Positions 21,072 through 36,000 of a stretch of DNA of 64,000 bases are shown here, one piece after another. Position 1 is the stretch's first letter. Every line of letters begins with the position of its first letter. The notes under the pieces were generated by a model. That model had not been told where the DNA came from and searched no databases. It was given only the letters and a program-made list of their open reading frames with translations. Source of the DNA: Buxus sempervirens (lineage: Eukaryota > Streptophyta > Magnoliopsida > Buxales > Buxaceae); contig OX387184.1 of the NCBI GenBank assembly GCA_947561395.2, positions 5,456,001 to 5,520,000 of the forward strand. Direction: 5' to 3'. Made by a program: the position numbers and the translations under genes.

Positions 21072-24000
21072 ATGGCGGTTGAATTCGGCGACTACCGTCT
21101 AAGCCGCGAACTCCGAGGCCACGAAGACGACGTAAGACACATGCCCCTTTCTTTTTCTTCAACAACCCGTTTTTCTGATTTCCGTCCGACCATGCGGATG
21201 TTCGTATGTAGTCGAATATGCACGAACATCTCTTGCAGTTTATGTCAGTCTGTCCATCTTTAATATGTCAGAATTTTGATTTCAATTATTGCCGAACCAA
21301 TTTTTAGGTTCGTAGAATATGTATATGCGGAGATGCCGGCATAGCGACGTCATCAAGAGACAGAACCGTCAGGTTCTGGACTCTCGATCCAGACGAGGAG
21401 AAGAAGAAGTACACAATGTCGAAAATAATGTTGGGGCATTCTAGTTTTGTGGGTCCTTTGGCTTGGATTTCACCAAATGAAAACTTCCCAGAAGGTCGGA
21501 TTGTGTCCGGTGGCATGGACACCCTCGTTCTAATTTGGGATTTGAAATCAGGAGAGAATGTGCAAACCCTAAAGGGCCATCAGCTGCAAGTTACTGGTCT
21601 GGTGATAGATGATAACGGAGACATTTTGTCATCATCGGTTGACTGGTAAGTTGAAGATTTGGATGCTAGAATATTGTTCTAAATATCCATGTGTTTGTTG
21701 AAATGATTCTGGTACTGGGATCATGAAAGACTCCGTGTTTTATATCTGATTGCGGAATTGATTTTAATTAGTAAAAATTCATCTTGCAAGGTTGGCTTCC
21801 ATTTTTTCCCCTTGAGCAAACCTCATCATATACCGTATTACCTGTCATCCGGTTTCAGTTTGTTTTAATTGATTAATCCCCAAAAACTAAGGTGTTTGCA
21901 AGTTTTGAAATAAAAAATGGATAAAGAAAAGTCCAGAGGACAAGAGAATTAAGAACAATGGATGTTGGTACTAAATATCATCTGAAGCTCTCGCATCTGA
22001 TTACAAATATCCAACATCCATCGTTCGCAAGTTTAATCCCCGCTATTGTTAAACTCTCACATCAAAATCGGAACATTCAGACACAAGTTGTGTGAATTGC
22101 ACATTATCTAACTGAAAATGGTGAATGCCCCTTCTAATTTTTTGCCAGTAATACCAACCATGAACAAAGAAAGGCATAAAATCATACATGCATGCTTAAA
22201 TAAACAAAGCAGGAAAGTAAACTAGCAGGGTTTAGTAACAATTAGGTCCGAATCACAATTATAAATAATATACAAAGATGTATATATGTATGGATCCATG
22301 TGTGTATGTATGTATACATGTGCGTGTTTATGTATATACTTGCATGTTTGTTTATGTTCGAGTAAATTTTGTGTGTGTGCGTGTTTTTGTATAGAGAGAT
22401 ATGGTAGGGAATGCTGCTGATCAGATAATTACATAAAGGCTAGAAGCATTTAATATAGTGAAAAAACAGTTGAAACACCTAGCCAAATGTAATCAAACAT
22501 CCCAATATTTTATTTGTTGGAATTTAGGGGCGATAGCTAGAATTGACAAGTGTAAACTTTAGTTGTTCCGTTTGGATTTCATGATTCATGAGAATGGAAA
22601 TTAATAATTGGGGGTATTTAGTTTAATTCTCATGCAGTGGAATAAAATCATTGCGGTTATTCTTTATACGAGGAGTGATTGTTACTTACATTGCAAAATA
22701 GGAAGCAAGTATCAATAAAGAAAAAGGAAGCAGGTTATCCAAAGTTCATTTAACCTTTTTAGAAGTTAAATATTTTAGAATAGTTTTTTTTTTGGCAAGG
22801 GAATCCATAAATGGGTTCACCTAAACTTTCATATGGTACATTCAAGGATTGCTCACAAATATGTGCACATTAAATAACAAGTAATTAAAAAAAATGCTTA
22901 TGCATATTAGATAGGTTAAATGTGGGGTGGCAAAACTAACTAAACTTGTCAACCAGCTTGAGCCCTTCCAATATTTTAGTGGTTTTAAGCTGCCATTTTA
23001 TTGGTTGAGAAGTCATCTCATTGTAGATTTATCAAAAGTTATATATTGGCTTCTAAGTTGGAGCGACCCCCATTTTTTTTAACCTTTGCTTGCAGCTAGT
23101 AATGCATAAACGATCTAGAAACAGAAAGAATAATTTTTAAAGTTTAAGACCAAAGAGAACCCGGATGGAGTTTATGAGAAAGGATTTGCATATTTGTAAT
23201 CTGACAAGACATATGGTTTTTGATAGATTGGGATGGAGGAACAAGATTGACGTTGTCGACTCTATCTAATTGGAATAAGGCATTTTATGTGTGAATGTGC
23301 TTTTGTATGTATATATTGCTTTAACACAGTATAGGGCATCGATTCATGTTGATAAACATAAACACTAGGTTGCTTGAAACCTTGGCCATCGTGATTGAGC
23401 CTCAAGCTACCTATTAATGGATAGGTCAGGAATTAATACCTTGCATTTACTTCACTTCTTTTTTACTTTTGGTTTTGTAAATGCATATTTTGGACTTGAT
23501 GTACATCAAGCCACCATCTCTTTAATATGAAATCAATCCAAGGAAGTAGGGGCTCATAGCTGACCCATGATATTAAGGCTTTAAGACTATTTAGTGGGAA
23601 CTAATTGGTCTTGCCTTTGACTGTTCTTCCATTAGTTGGTGCTTCCCATTGACTTACTTATCTCTAATATTGTATCGTACCCGTGAGATTTAATATTTTG
23701 GCAGTCTATGATATGCTTTTGAAATTTGTTAAAAATAATTTTTATGTCTCTAATCTTTTAAAATTCTTCATCATTTTTTAATTAAAAATCACATAAGTGG
23801 TAGCTCTTTGGCATGTTAACAAATTGATTTTTTGATACTCGATATATTTGCCTCAATCTTTTCTCCATTATTGTCTGCCATGATTTCATGGTATGACTCC
23901 TGTTCAAATTACAAGATAACTGGTGCAAATTTGGACATCTCCTTTGCTCCTTAAGTGTGATAATTAGACTACTATAAGCTTGTATGTTTAGTATTTCATG

Positions 24001-27000
24001 ATCTTGGTTTTGTTGGTTATTTATTGGCACTATCCTTGCCCATCCTATAATAACTTACTTTCTCATGCAATGGGCATTGGCTTTCTTGTTTATTGCTGTA
24101 CAGCCCTTGTATTGGCCTATTTTTGTGCTGATATAGTTGGCATGCTGGTTACAACTTACAAGTCTACAACCATTATTGACATATATGTTATATGGTAATC
24201 GATTTTGACCCTGACATTGTAGTACTGTTAGAAGATGGAGGAATGGTCAATCTGTTGAGAGTTGGGAGGCCCATAAGGCTGCGATCCAAGCAGTTATAAA
24301 ACTGCCTTCAGGCGAGCTTCTTACAGGTATCTATATTTGTATATTTATTATATGTGATGAAACTATGATCCTAATTATCAGGCCTTTGAGCCTCTCAAAC
24401 CTATTTAAAAATCTTTTTTGTGCATTACAAAGCATGATTTTTTCTGAAATGCTTTTATGGTCTTTCCTACCCATAATCAGTTTTCAATGGATTTATAAAC
24501 GGAACCATTTCTGGCGAAGAAAGTTTCATGGGCTAATCATTGAACATGCAGAGCAGATATTGAAATTGATATTGGAGCATCTTAATGCATTCTTGATCTG
24601 ATTCCATTCTTTATTATGATATTTTGTTTGTGGATATCTGTGACTCTCTTCAGTACATATCTCCAAGAAAAGTTAGAATAGATGATTTCAAAGTAGTAGC
24701 AACGTGAAAGTTGCTATTAAACTTATCTGAAAATTAATGCAGAAGCAACATAGTGCATTTATTTATCTTCAAATTCAACAACAAGAAATGAATCAAGGTC
24801 CATGTCTGATGTAATTGCTTTAAATTATTAATTTATTTGTTTTTAAAATTTCAATTAAGTTCAGATTTTGTGTCTAAAATAATTTTTTTTTTTCTATATG
24901 GATTTAGGAAGTACCTTCTACCTTGAGCTTCAAAAAGGTTTTTCGTTTCAATTTTTTGATCAAAACGAAAGTAGCTATGTCTGTGCGCAGCATTCTTTTA
25001 CAATTCAAAATATCTTTAAATGAGAAATAATCCAAATGGAATGAGATTTGAATACAAAAACCAAATTAAAAAATGATTGAAATTAAATTTTTTGAGCCTC
25101 TAAAAGTAGTGTTCTAGATACAATCCAAAAAAGCATTGTTCGGAGTACTTCCATGATTTGCATTTTTGTCTCATATGTTTCAAATGAAGTCTTTTCATTA
25201 TTTTCTTGAAGTTGACAGAACTTGATGGAATTTGATATAGAGTTTGGTGGAACTGGAACTAATTATGTGGAATTAATGGGACTCAAACTGTGAGAAGATG
25301 TTAAAACATCTTGGATATGCATTCCAGTGTTCAGTAACACCATAGCTCTTATGGAAAACCGACCGGGACTCAAGCGGAATTTTCAATCTTTATCTTGGGG
25401 TCAAGAAGCAAATGCCTTTTCAGTGTTTTGAAAATGTTCTCTTTTCCAACTCCTTCACCTCAGTTGAAATGTCTTTTTACCATTCTAGGTAGATTTTGTT
25501 TTGAAATTCCAAATTCATGTTTCTCGTTTTCCTTGAAGGGCTCAATGTGCCAGACTAGATATACTCTTTTTTGTTTCTCTCTTTTTTCCCCTATTGTCGA
25601 CGGGCACCTATCTTACTTTCCTCTATTTTGCTTGCACCTTTTTGTAGCATTCACTTTTAAAGTCCTTGCTCCACTCACTTTAATGACATTTCTTTATTTG
25701 TTAAAAGAGGGGAAAAAATAGCCCCCTTCTGTTAGAAACAATGTGTTGAAAATAAGTTTCAAAATGATAAACTTGAAGTTCTGTTATAATTTCCTTCAGG
25801 GCACTATCTGCCTTGGAATTTGTTCAGATGCATGTCTCTGGGAAATAAAAAGTGAAGCATCAACATTTTTGTCCGAGGGAGTGGGATGCTTTACGTGGTC
25901 ATTTCATTTGAAATCGATTTACTTGCTTTTTTTTTTTCTTTCACTTATTGAAAGAGAAGTCAGATTCTGGAGAAGCTCAAGGAGTATTGTGACCTAGTGT
26001 TCCGTTAACGAATTGCCTGAATCACTATCAACTTATTTATTGAAAAAGTTCAATCCTATCAATATGCAATTGAAGCCATGATAACATGTCATGAAGCCAC
26101 AAACTGCAGACTGTTGTCTCTTTTTCCTTTTTCTTTTCCTGTTGCTAGGAAAGATTTCTTCCTGTCTTGCAGAAGATCTGAATAAAGGAATATGAAACCA
26201 AATCTTCCTTCAAAATCTTTGGCCAACTCTCTAAAACTTCAACTGTTTCTGTTACAAATGGAAATCCACGAAGTGTGGCAAACTGCAATCTCTTTTCCTT
26301 TTCCTGTTACAATTAAACATTTCGTCCTGTATTTGCAAAAAGATCTGTATAAATGCACATGTAACTAACTTCTCCTAAATGATTTATCTTCCTTAAAATG
26401 CTATGGTAAACTCTCTATAACTTCAAATGTTTACATGCTATATAAGCAAGGGCTTTACTAATTCATTTCTTATCGTTTAAGCTAGGTTGACTGCTTAATG
26501 AAGTGCTTTATCAGTGGTTTGAAACTTTGAATGTCAAAAATGAATAATTTATTTGGGTGGCATGTTGACTTTATTTTCTTAAATAATTCTTTTTTGGTTT
26601 TTTTATATGATGTTCCAGGTTCAAGTGACACGGTTTTAAAGCTTTGGAGAGGGAAGACATGTGTACACACTTTTGTTGGGCACACAGGTTTATTTTTTAA
26701 TTTTTTTTAGTTTCATTGTGCTTTAGTACAGATGTAAATATTGACTTTAACTTGTTAATGGTTTATGTTTTTAAATTTTTTTGTAAAAGGATAAAAAGAT
26801 TAGTTTATGATTGGTATTCTGGTACTATGAAACTTCTGAGAGTGTCAAGGCAGGCAGGAATTCTATAAAGGACGTTTTTATTAAAAAATTCTATAGCTTG
26901 GGATATCAGGGAGAAGCTGTTACTTTGAATTTTTGTTAGTCCATTGGCTCCGCAGTTGCTATAGCTACTAATAAGTAATAACATGTTGAGGAACTGGTTC

Positions 27001-30000
27001 TTACATATGCCTTGATAACTAAACTTTGCATGATAAAAACTATATTTTAAGCTAGTGTTAAGGGAAATAGAGAACATTGATGCCATCACGACAGCTCAAA
27101 ATCAAATAGTGAGTTTCAAATCTTTAAAATAATAGAAATGAATTATTATGCTTTACAATGGCATAAAATATCATGGAAATGCAGAAATGCACGGCAATTC
27201 TTGTAAATTTTAAAGCAAGACTTGGACACACAAAAACATAGTCTTGGAAGATCATAAATAACATGCATAATATGTGTTGCACACCAAACAAGTACTGGCA
27301 TGGTATATAACAATGTTGAAACAAACCTGTAAGTGTATGTACATGGGAACTTCAACTAGAACTTTCATATGAACAAGATATAAATACGACAAAATAAGAA
27401 GACCCACATATTGGATGGAATAGGTACTTCCATTATCTGATTGATAGTATAAGATGCTTGAAATATTAGATTTATAATTTACATTTCTTCATGTCTGATC
27501 ATGTGAGACATAAGTTACTAGCAGCAAAGCGTAGAGAATGAATAATTACTTTTAAACGGTTTATGACGCGAGCTTTGAAGCAAAAAAAACATGACTGAAA
27601 CATGGATCTGAGAAATACATTATGTACTTGTAGCATAATATATGTTTTTGTATGTATGTGTGTCTGTGTGCGTGTATTTGTACTAGAACTTGCTAATTCT
27701 AAGAGGTAAGACTCAATATTTATATTATTATTGAAAAAAATCAGAACGCATTTATTCAGATGAACAAATTTTTTTGCAAATTTAGAGTGTAGAAAGTATT
27801 CTAAAATTGATATAATCTAATAATCAGATAATTTATGAATTTCATTTTTAGTTTGACATAAAATTATGACCATTTATGCATATTGCTTTATATGCTAGTG
27901 GAATTACATGTTCATAGTATCGTTTCTGAAAAGCTTAATTTTTTGTATAGGATAGTTGATACATGGGATTTTTTTTTGGGGTAGTGAAACGGCAATTTAT
28001 ATATATACCCTGTCAGGTTACAAAGTTACTGGATGCAAAACATCGGACCTCCCTATTATAAACAGCACCACAAGCATCATAAAGTAGATTGATAGTTAAC
28101 CAAGGTGGCCATTTGAAACGCCAAAAACAGGAAAACTGATCTATACCAAAATTTGCCAACGTATCCGCTGAAGTGTTCCCCTCCCGATAAACATGTTGAC
28201 AGTGAACTTGTTGAAATAGGGGCCATATCTGAATTATCTCACAGACAAAAGGTAGAATTCTCCAAGGAATGTTCAGAAATTGAAGACAGCCATCCCTTAA
28301 TTTGCATAAGATATTGATCATCACTTGTGAATCCCCTTCAACTACGATATGAGACATACTCATAGCTTTTGTCATCTGGAAAGCCTCAAGGGTTGCTCGA
28401 GCTTCTGCTACTAGTGATTTATCCGCATCAATTCGGGATGCAACAGCAGCAATGAACTGACCTTTTTCGTCTCTAGCAACCACTCCAATACCAGCCTCCT
28501 TGGTAGCTCTTCTATAAGCTCCATCAAAGTTCAACTTCACAAAACCATTAGGTGGCTATTTCCAGTGAACATCAATCTTCTCAGTTGGAACTTGCCTCTG
28601 ATCTTCCCACATTTCAACATCTTTCAATTCCCTGCACACCTTGAAGAAATTATTTGTTACCTGAAAAATATCAGGCCGAGAATGTTCAAAGAGAACCTTA
28701 TTTCCATGATGCCAAACTGTCCAACCGAAAACAGCAACTTTAACCAAAAGAAACGACTTATCCGAATTCGGAAGAGTATGTACAGCCTGAGAAATGTTTC
28801 TAAACCATTCACGAAAAGAATTCTGAGGTCCGTTTTGCTGTGAAGAGCCTCCAATTGCTACAATCCAGGCTGCTTGAGAAAAAGGGCATGCTAACCAGAT
28901 GTGTTCCACAGTTTCTGGACATTCTTTACATAAGCAAAAAATATTAGAAACATGCGGCAGCCGAGTAGAGAGTAACTGACCCGTAGGTATAACTCCTTGT
29001 AGACTCTTCCAAAGGTGAAACTTGATTCTTGCAGGGCACTTGAGATGCCAAACTTTAAGCCAGAGTGAATCTTCTTGTAGGGCCACCGCTCCCATCAACA
29101 TGCGGTAAGCAGATGCAACAGAAAAGTCTCCATTCGAAGTTGAACACCAAACAGGTTTATCTTTATTAAGTGAAGGATAAATAGGTGTTTCAAAGATTTT
29201 TTGTGCCACCGAATGAGGCCAAATAGAAAGAATAAGATCAGCATCCCAATATTTAGTAAGTGGATCAATCAGGTGACTTACCCTATTCAACTGCATGCTG
29301 TGGAGATGGTCTGGTGGTCTTGGCAACATTTCCCCATTGAGTAGCCACTGATGGCTAAAAAGATCCACTGAACACCCATCAGCAATAAGCCATCTACTGC
29401 CTTTGTGGATGTGCTCCTTCAGAGCTTGTAATTGGCGCCATACTGATGAGTGGCAAGATGAAGAGGAAGCTCCCCAAAATGTTTTGCCTGGAAAATATAG
29501 ACTCTTCATTAGTAAAGATCACAATGATTGATGGTTTGAATGTAGCTGCCAAGCAGCCTTTAATAATAATGCTTTGTTCATGTGGTCAGAAATCTTGATA
29601 TTAAGACCTCCACTCCTCCACGGAAGCGTGAGTTTTTGCCAGCAAATAGTTGCTACGCTTCGTTTATCAGTGCCCTGCTGCCAAAAAAAACTCCTGTATA
29701 GCTGATCCAGTTTATTTAAAATACTTTGTGGCAGCTTAAAACATTGCATGAAATGCTGGCATAGACGACAGAACTGATTTTATCAGTGTCGTTCTCCCCA
29801 TTTGGGATAAGAGGGAAGCCTTCCAAGATGCCAACCTGTTAGCAACTCTAGAAACCAATTCCTGACAATCCTTAATAGATGGTTTCCTACTAATTGCAGG
29901 AATTCCCAAATATTTATCGACCTTACCAGTATTTGAAACTTGAAACAATTGTCTAATCTGACTACAGTTCTGCCTGGGTGTATTCTTGCTGAAGAGTATA

Positions 30001-33000
30001 GAAGACTTGTTGAAATTGATCTCTTGTCCGGATTCTACACAATATCTATGGAGAATTCTTGCCAAGCAGTGAGCTTCTCTAGTCACGCAGTGCTCATAGA
30101 TAATCACATCGTCTGCAAACATTAAATGAGAGATAGATGGACAGCCCCTTTTTATACTTATACCTTTAAACCTCTGATCGGCTTCAGCCCTAGCAATCGC
30201 CAAACTTAGCACCTGCTGAGTTAGTATGAATAGATAAGGTGATAGAGGATCACCTTGCCTTATGCCCCTTGTTGCTTTAATATCACCGATTGGGGTTCCA
30301 TTAAAAAGAATAATAAATGTTGCAGAGGTGACACAACTCATTATAAGGTTAGTGTTGTTTTCATCAAATCCATAGGCATAAAGAACGGACTTGAGGAACT
30401 CCCAACTCACCTTGTCTTATGCCTTAGAAAAATCAAGCTTTAAGGCATAATAACCAGAGGCTGATTGCTTATTCCTTGAGGCTCGAGCCTTCTTCTTTTT
30501 CAGCCCCTTCTTCTTATTCAGGAAATGAGCCATTTCATGGTGAATAAGAACATTGTCACGCAGAAGCCTACCTGGGATAAAAGCTACTTGTGTCGGAGCA
30601 ACCAACATAGGTAATAAAGGCCTTAACCTATTAGCCAGAACCTTAGCAATGATCTTATAAATAACATTGCAAAGGCTAATCGGCCTGTATTGTCCCAAAT
30701 CCCTTGGGTTAAGGACCTTAGGGATTAACACTATGAAGGTTTTGTTGAAACTTTCAGGCATGCATCCAGTACGAAAAAACTTCTGAACAGAGTCTATCAC
30801 ATTACTTCCAATGATATCCCAGGCATTTTGGAAAAAAATAGCAGAGAAACCGTCCGGCCCAGGGGTTTTATATGGATGCATATCTTTAACAACTTTATAT
30901 ATCTCCTCAGCCGAAGGAACGTGGCCAAATGCAGCATTTTGAGCTTCAGAAAGAGCTTTTGAAATAAGTCCAGGAAGCTGTACCTCCGTTTGGAATGGAG
31001 AACTCTTGTATAAATCAGCAAAATACGAGATAACATGATTAGCCAATTCCTTTGGATCTTTGAGTTCTTCATTGTTCAAAGTTTTCAAAGAGAAGATATA
31101 TTTCTTTTGTTTCCTCATAAGAGTTGTTCTATGGAAAAATCTTGTATTGAGATCTCCATGAGTTAACCACTGCACTCGCGACTTCTGAAACCAGAAAACT
31201 TCATGCTGGTGAAGAACTTTAGAGTATTCCCTTTGCAGCTCCTTCTCCTGGACTACTAGGTTCCTTGACTTATCCTGCACCATCTGCTTCTGCACTTGAG
31301 CTATTTGTTCCTTCAAACCTCCCAACTTATGGAATATGTTCCCTACCGCCTTCTTATTCCACCTCTTGAGCTCCCTTTCTAATAATCGCAAACGGTTTGA
31401 AATAGACAAGGCATGATTAGAATTTCTTCAGGCCCTTTCTATCAGAGATAAACCTGTGGGCTCCTCCAACCAGAAAGCTTCGAAGCAAAAAGGCCTTCTT
31501 CTGCACCTGTTCTCATGAAGCAAGTCGAGAATCATACTGCAATGATCCGACGCAATTATCAGCTGAGAATAGAGAACAGGGGTGGGAAAAATTTCAAAAA
31601 AATCAGAAGTAACAAACCCCCTATCCAGCTTTTCTGATATTCAGTGGAATACCCCCGACCATTTGTCCATGTAAATTTTGGACCCTTCACTGGTAATTCC
31701 CACAATCCAGTGTTCTGAATAAACTGTTCAAAAGCTTCAACTTGTGCTCCATTTAAAGGGGCTCCTCCCCTTTTTTCTTCACTGGATAACATGGCGTTAA
31801 AATCCCCAATCACTAATGAAGGGCCGACATGCTGCTGACACAACCTTTGAACAATTACCCATTGTTCTTTCTGGATGGAAAACAGGGAGCTAGCGTGGAT
31901 GAAAACAACCTGGAAAGATTTACCCCTGTAGGAGAAATTCAGTTCTAATAACCATTCAGTAGAAAATAGTACCGAGATTGAAAGATCATTTGTCCATAGT
32001 AAAATAAAACCCTCCCAGCGATCCTTTGCTGATTGAAGAAAAAAATTGGGAAATCTGAACTTCTTAAGTATACGGTGTGCTCTCTTATCAGTTACCAACG
32101 TTTCAGACAGACAAACGAGATTGGGAGAGAACTGAGCAATTTTGGCTTTTTAAATGATTTTGAGTATCGGACCTCCCAATACCCTGACAGTTCCAGAACA
32201 AGATACTCATTAGCCAAAGCCAGATAAGGCAAAACACCAGGACGATCATGAAAGAACAAGATTTTCCAGCAAACACAAGGAAGATCAGCACAGAGAAATC
32301 GACACCACTGAATACCACAGATGACTTTGCAAGGGACCTTGATGAAACCTCTAGTAAAAGAAGAGAAATCCAAAAGAGATATCTGGATTAATATACTAAA
32401 TTACATGGGATTAATAAACTAAATAACATGCAGATTTATTACATACCTTTATTTGAAATCAAATCTCTTAGTATCAATCTTAAATATATTTTACTTTTGA
32501 TTTTGTTGCTTAAAATTTGTAGTGTTGTTTGGTAATAAGATAGATGCTATTGGATGCTAGTTATAGACCACTTCCTTTCAAGTTTCAAGAGAACCACTGA
32601 TGAACTGAATCCTTTTCCTTTGAGCGGGCTTTCTAGTATCTCAAACATGTCCATCTCTCCTCTTCATCTCTAGCAGCAATTCTGATTGGTGGCTAAGCAT
32701 TATGATTGAATGGAAAATTGGGAACATAGATACTTGTCCTTAATTTTCTATCCATTCTTCTTCACTTGTCTAGTTCTTTTCAATCTTCATAGTTTCCTTT
32801 TTGTCATTTTTTCTTCGTCTTTCAAATGATCATATTTTTATGCATCCTTCTCCTTTTCTGTTTTCCCCCCTAAAATGCAGATCTTTGATCACTACCCAAT
32901 CTCCTGTTTTTCTTTTCTTTTTGGATATTTTTATTCAGATGTTAATTGATATACATTAGCACGCTGGTTTTAGGAATCTTATAGGGTTAAGACTTCAGAG

Positions 33001-36000
33001 CACGAGCATGCGTACATTTTATGGTATTTTTGTTGATTAAATTTTGAGTATGATGAAATTTTGAAAAGGATATTGGTATTTAATGAGACATTTTTGTAAA
33101 AGGAAAATAATTTATACTTTTGAATGTTGGGATATTTGAAAAATTACTTATAAAAATTGACCACAATTTCTTTACAGAATTATTATCATGTAAGCAGTAA
33201 ATTTTTGACTTAAAAAAAAAAATAGATCCAATATGTTTTAGATACAAACAGGAAATGAGAGATTAATGTGAAGCAGGCATACTTGATTTCTTTCAAAGTC
33301 TGTTCCCATTAAAAGGGAAAATCAGTTTTTACCTTTAGTATCAGATTTTTTTAATCCATGATGCATTTGGAAGCCCTTCTTTGAAAAACCTTAAACACAG
33401 AAAAATTGAAAAACCAGTAACAATCAGATACCAAGGAAGAAATGAGAAGATTGGGGTTTTTTTTTTTGATGAATGAGAAGATTGGTTTTATAACCCCTCG
33501 TATCAATTTACTTGGTAATGATGGCACAAAAATGTTCAGGGGTTATGGAATGATAAAAGTTAGTGGATTCTCTTACAAGTGATTAGAAGAAAACCACTTA
33601 AATGGGTTGCAAGTTGAGCGTTAACAATTTTTTAAGAAACAGGATCCTCTACTGTTTTCTAGTTCCACTTGTAGACAGGTACTACTGTAATGTACAAGAA
33701 AGTCATGTGATTAGCTTGCACACTCAGTTATTCTGAGGATGAGACCCTTGATCTGTTTCTAGTTTAACCTGATTTGAATAGGGGAGCACCGACCAATAAA
33801 AATATCCAGCATATTTCACGTTTCTGAGCAATTTTCTTTATACTGCAAATGCAACGTAATTCACGTTTTTAGATAAACATGATGTGTTTTCTTTGCTTAA
33901 TTCTAGTACAATAGAAAGTTCTACACTGGCATTGTGGCAACAGAAAAAAAAAAAGGAATATGAGTTCTAGTTTCTAACCGAAAATGAAAAACCTGGGACA
34001 TATGCATCTTTATGCTAAACTTTTGAAAAATCTTCTTACATTTCTATTTTGAAAAATTCTCTTAATTAATTGCTGGTGTATCTGTAATTGAGAAGAACAG
34101 ATTATTATTATTTCGGGCCTTGTTATTGAAGCTACTGACATTTAAAATGCTGATTAATGATTATGGAATATTGATTTTGCATATAAGTTCTTTCCCTTTT
34201 GATTTTATATATATATATATTATAACTGTTATTATTTATGGCGCTGAAAGTTGGGTAATGAATGAGCTACACATTTCTAGAATGGTTATTGAGATGGATA
34301 TGAGGAAAGAGTAGGAGATAAGCTACATATTTGCTTTACTTTTTCCAACCTGGGTTGTGGAAATAACTCCTCATAGGCACCTTGCAAGTTTTACTTTTTA
34401 TTATTATTATTTGTAGATTGTAGTTAGAATTGGGTTTTGTGCTTTTCATTAGTATAGCATTATGGTTTACGTGACCTCGTGATTATCAAAAAGTTTTATG
34501 AATGATTTATTGCTTGATGTAGATACATACATACATACATATATATGTATATGTATTTCTTATGGATATCAACTTGTGCAGATACCGTTCGGGACTTAGC
34601 ATTTATGCACAATTTGGGAATTCTTTCTGCATCACACGATGGGTTAGTTTTTTTCTCATGTTACATCTCTGGTCAATGTCAGTATTTAGTGTTGCTGGGC
34701 AATTGATCTAGTTTCTAGTAACTGTTTTGGCTTGGCTTATGAGGAGTATGGATTTTTATTGTTGTTTTGGTTCACTAAACTAACTTCATAAAGCCTTGGT
34801 GGTAGATATCATCTTTTATGTTTATTTTCTGAGTTCCGATGCGGGAGAAATTTTTTTATTTATTTGACTAGAAGAAGTCTGGAATCTGGCTAAAAAAAAT
34901 GTTATTAAGGTGCTACAACTTTATTATATTGAAGTACAGTACCTATTTTTCTCCTATATTTATGGCCTCATATATTGAAGTACACTTCTTATTTATTTTT
35001 TGTTTTTGCCTGATTTTTTTCTGTTTTTGAGGAGCATATACAATACATTAGTTGGCCAAATCAGCGCATATTTCTGTCCTTGAATGAAGGAATATATCTG
35101 CTAATAATCTCCAAATCAGCATATATTTCTTTCTTGTTTGTGGTAAAATGTTTTGTTTTTTTCTGTATAAACATACCATACCATACAACCTGTCTCTGTT
35201 AACTTATCTTTCATATCAAATTTCTTTTCTTATTTTTCCTGATTGTTCTGGTGTGTGCTTGATGACAGTTCCATCAGGTTATGGGCATTAAGTGGTGAAG
35301 TCTTAATGGAAATGATTGGCCATACTTCCATTGTTTATTCTGTTGATTCACATATTTCCGGACTTATCGTCAGTGGCAGTGAAGATTGTTCAGCCAAGAT
35401 ATGGAAAGGTTTTCTCTTCTGGTCTCTATATTTCACCGATTTCACTTAATGCATGTATTTGGTAGAACACTTTTTGGTTACAATTTTAATTTTTCATTTT
35501 TTCCATCTTCTCCATTGATTTATTTATTTTTTTATAGTTTGGGTGAAGTGGATATGGACCACTTAGTGTTATTGTAGTTCTTGGACAAAATCAGAACATC
35601 TCTTTTTCTTGGTATGGCATGGCTATACCATATTTTAGAACTGGAATTTCTCATTACAATTTTAATTTATTTTTTTTTCCATCTTCTCCTTTAACTTATT
35701 TATTTGTTTATAGATTGGGTGAAGTGGATCTGGACCATTTAGTGTTATAGTAGTTATTGGACAAAATCAGAACATTCTCTTTTTCTTCGTATGGCTGTAC
35801 CATATCTTAAAACTGGAGTTTCTCAAATATTAAGCCAGTTGTTTAGGATTATTACATGAATGCTAGGTGGGACAGTTGCTGATAATTTTTTATATATATA
35901 TATATTTCAATTTCTGCTATGCAAGCCTTCTTTTAGAATTTGGACATATGGTGCATTAAGATTTTTGATTACGGAAGTTCTAAAGTAATCAGGAATATGT

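Larger units (their letters stand above)
27971..32401 (-). mobile_element. LINE (L1-type), about 4.4 kb, antisense in PLAA intron 4
   Basis: Bounded by the 11-bp duplication TACATGGGATT. Its poly(A) tail appears as T residues at about 27971-27977. Minus-strand order: endonuclease, reverse transcriptase, zf-RVT-type region, RNase H. No ORF1/Gag is visible, and the 5' boundary lies only about 190 bp before the endonuclease, so it is probably 5'-truncated. Damage is light: one nonsense codon in RT and a few shifts. Confidence 0.92.

Noticed and set aside
24365-25997. Open frames of 78-108 codons in PLAA intron 3
   Set aside because: They lack motifs, are hydrophobic Phe/Leu/Ser-rich as expected of T-rich intron DNA, and are not joined by splice signals in the right phase.
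30255-30443. Plus-strand frames over the first LINE (for example 28565-28843 and 30255-30443)
   Set aside because: They are shadows on the opposite strand of the LINE reverse transcriptase and zf-RVT frames.
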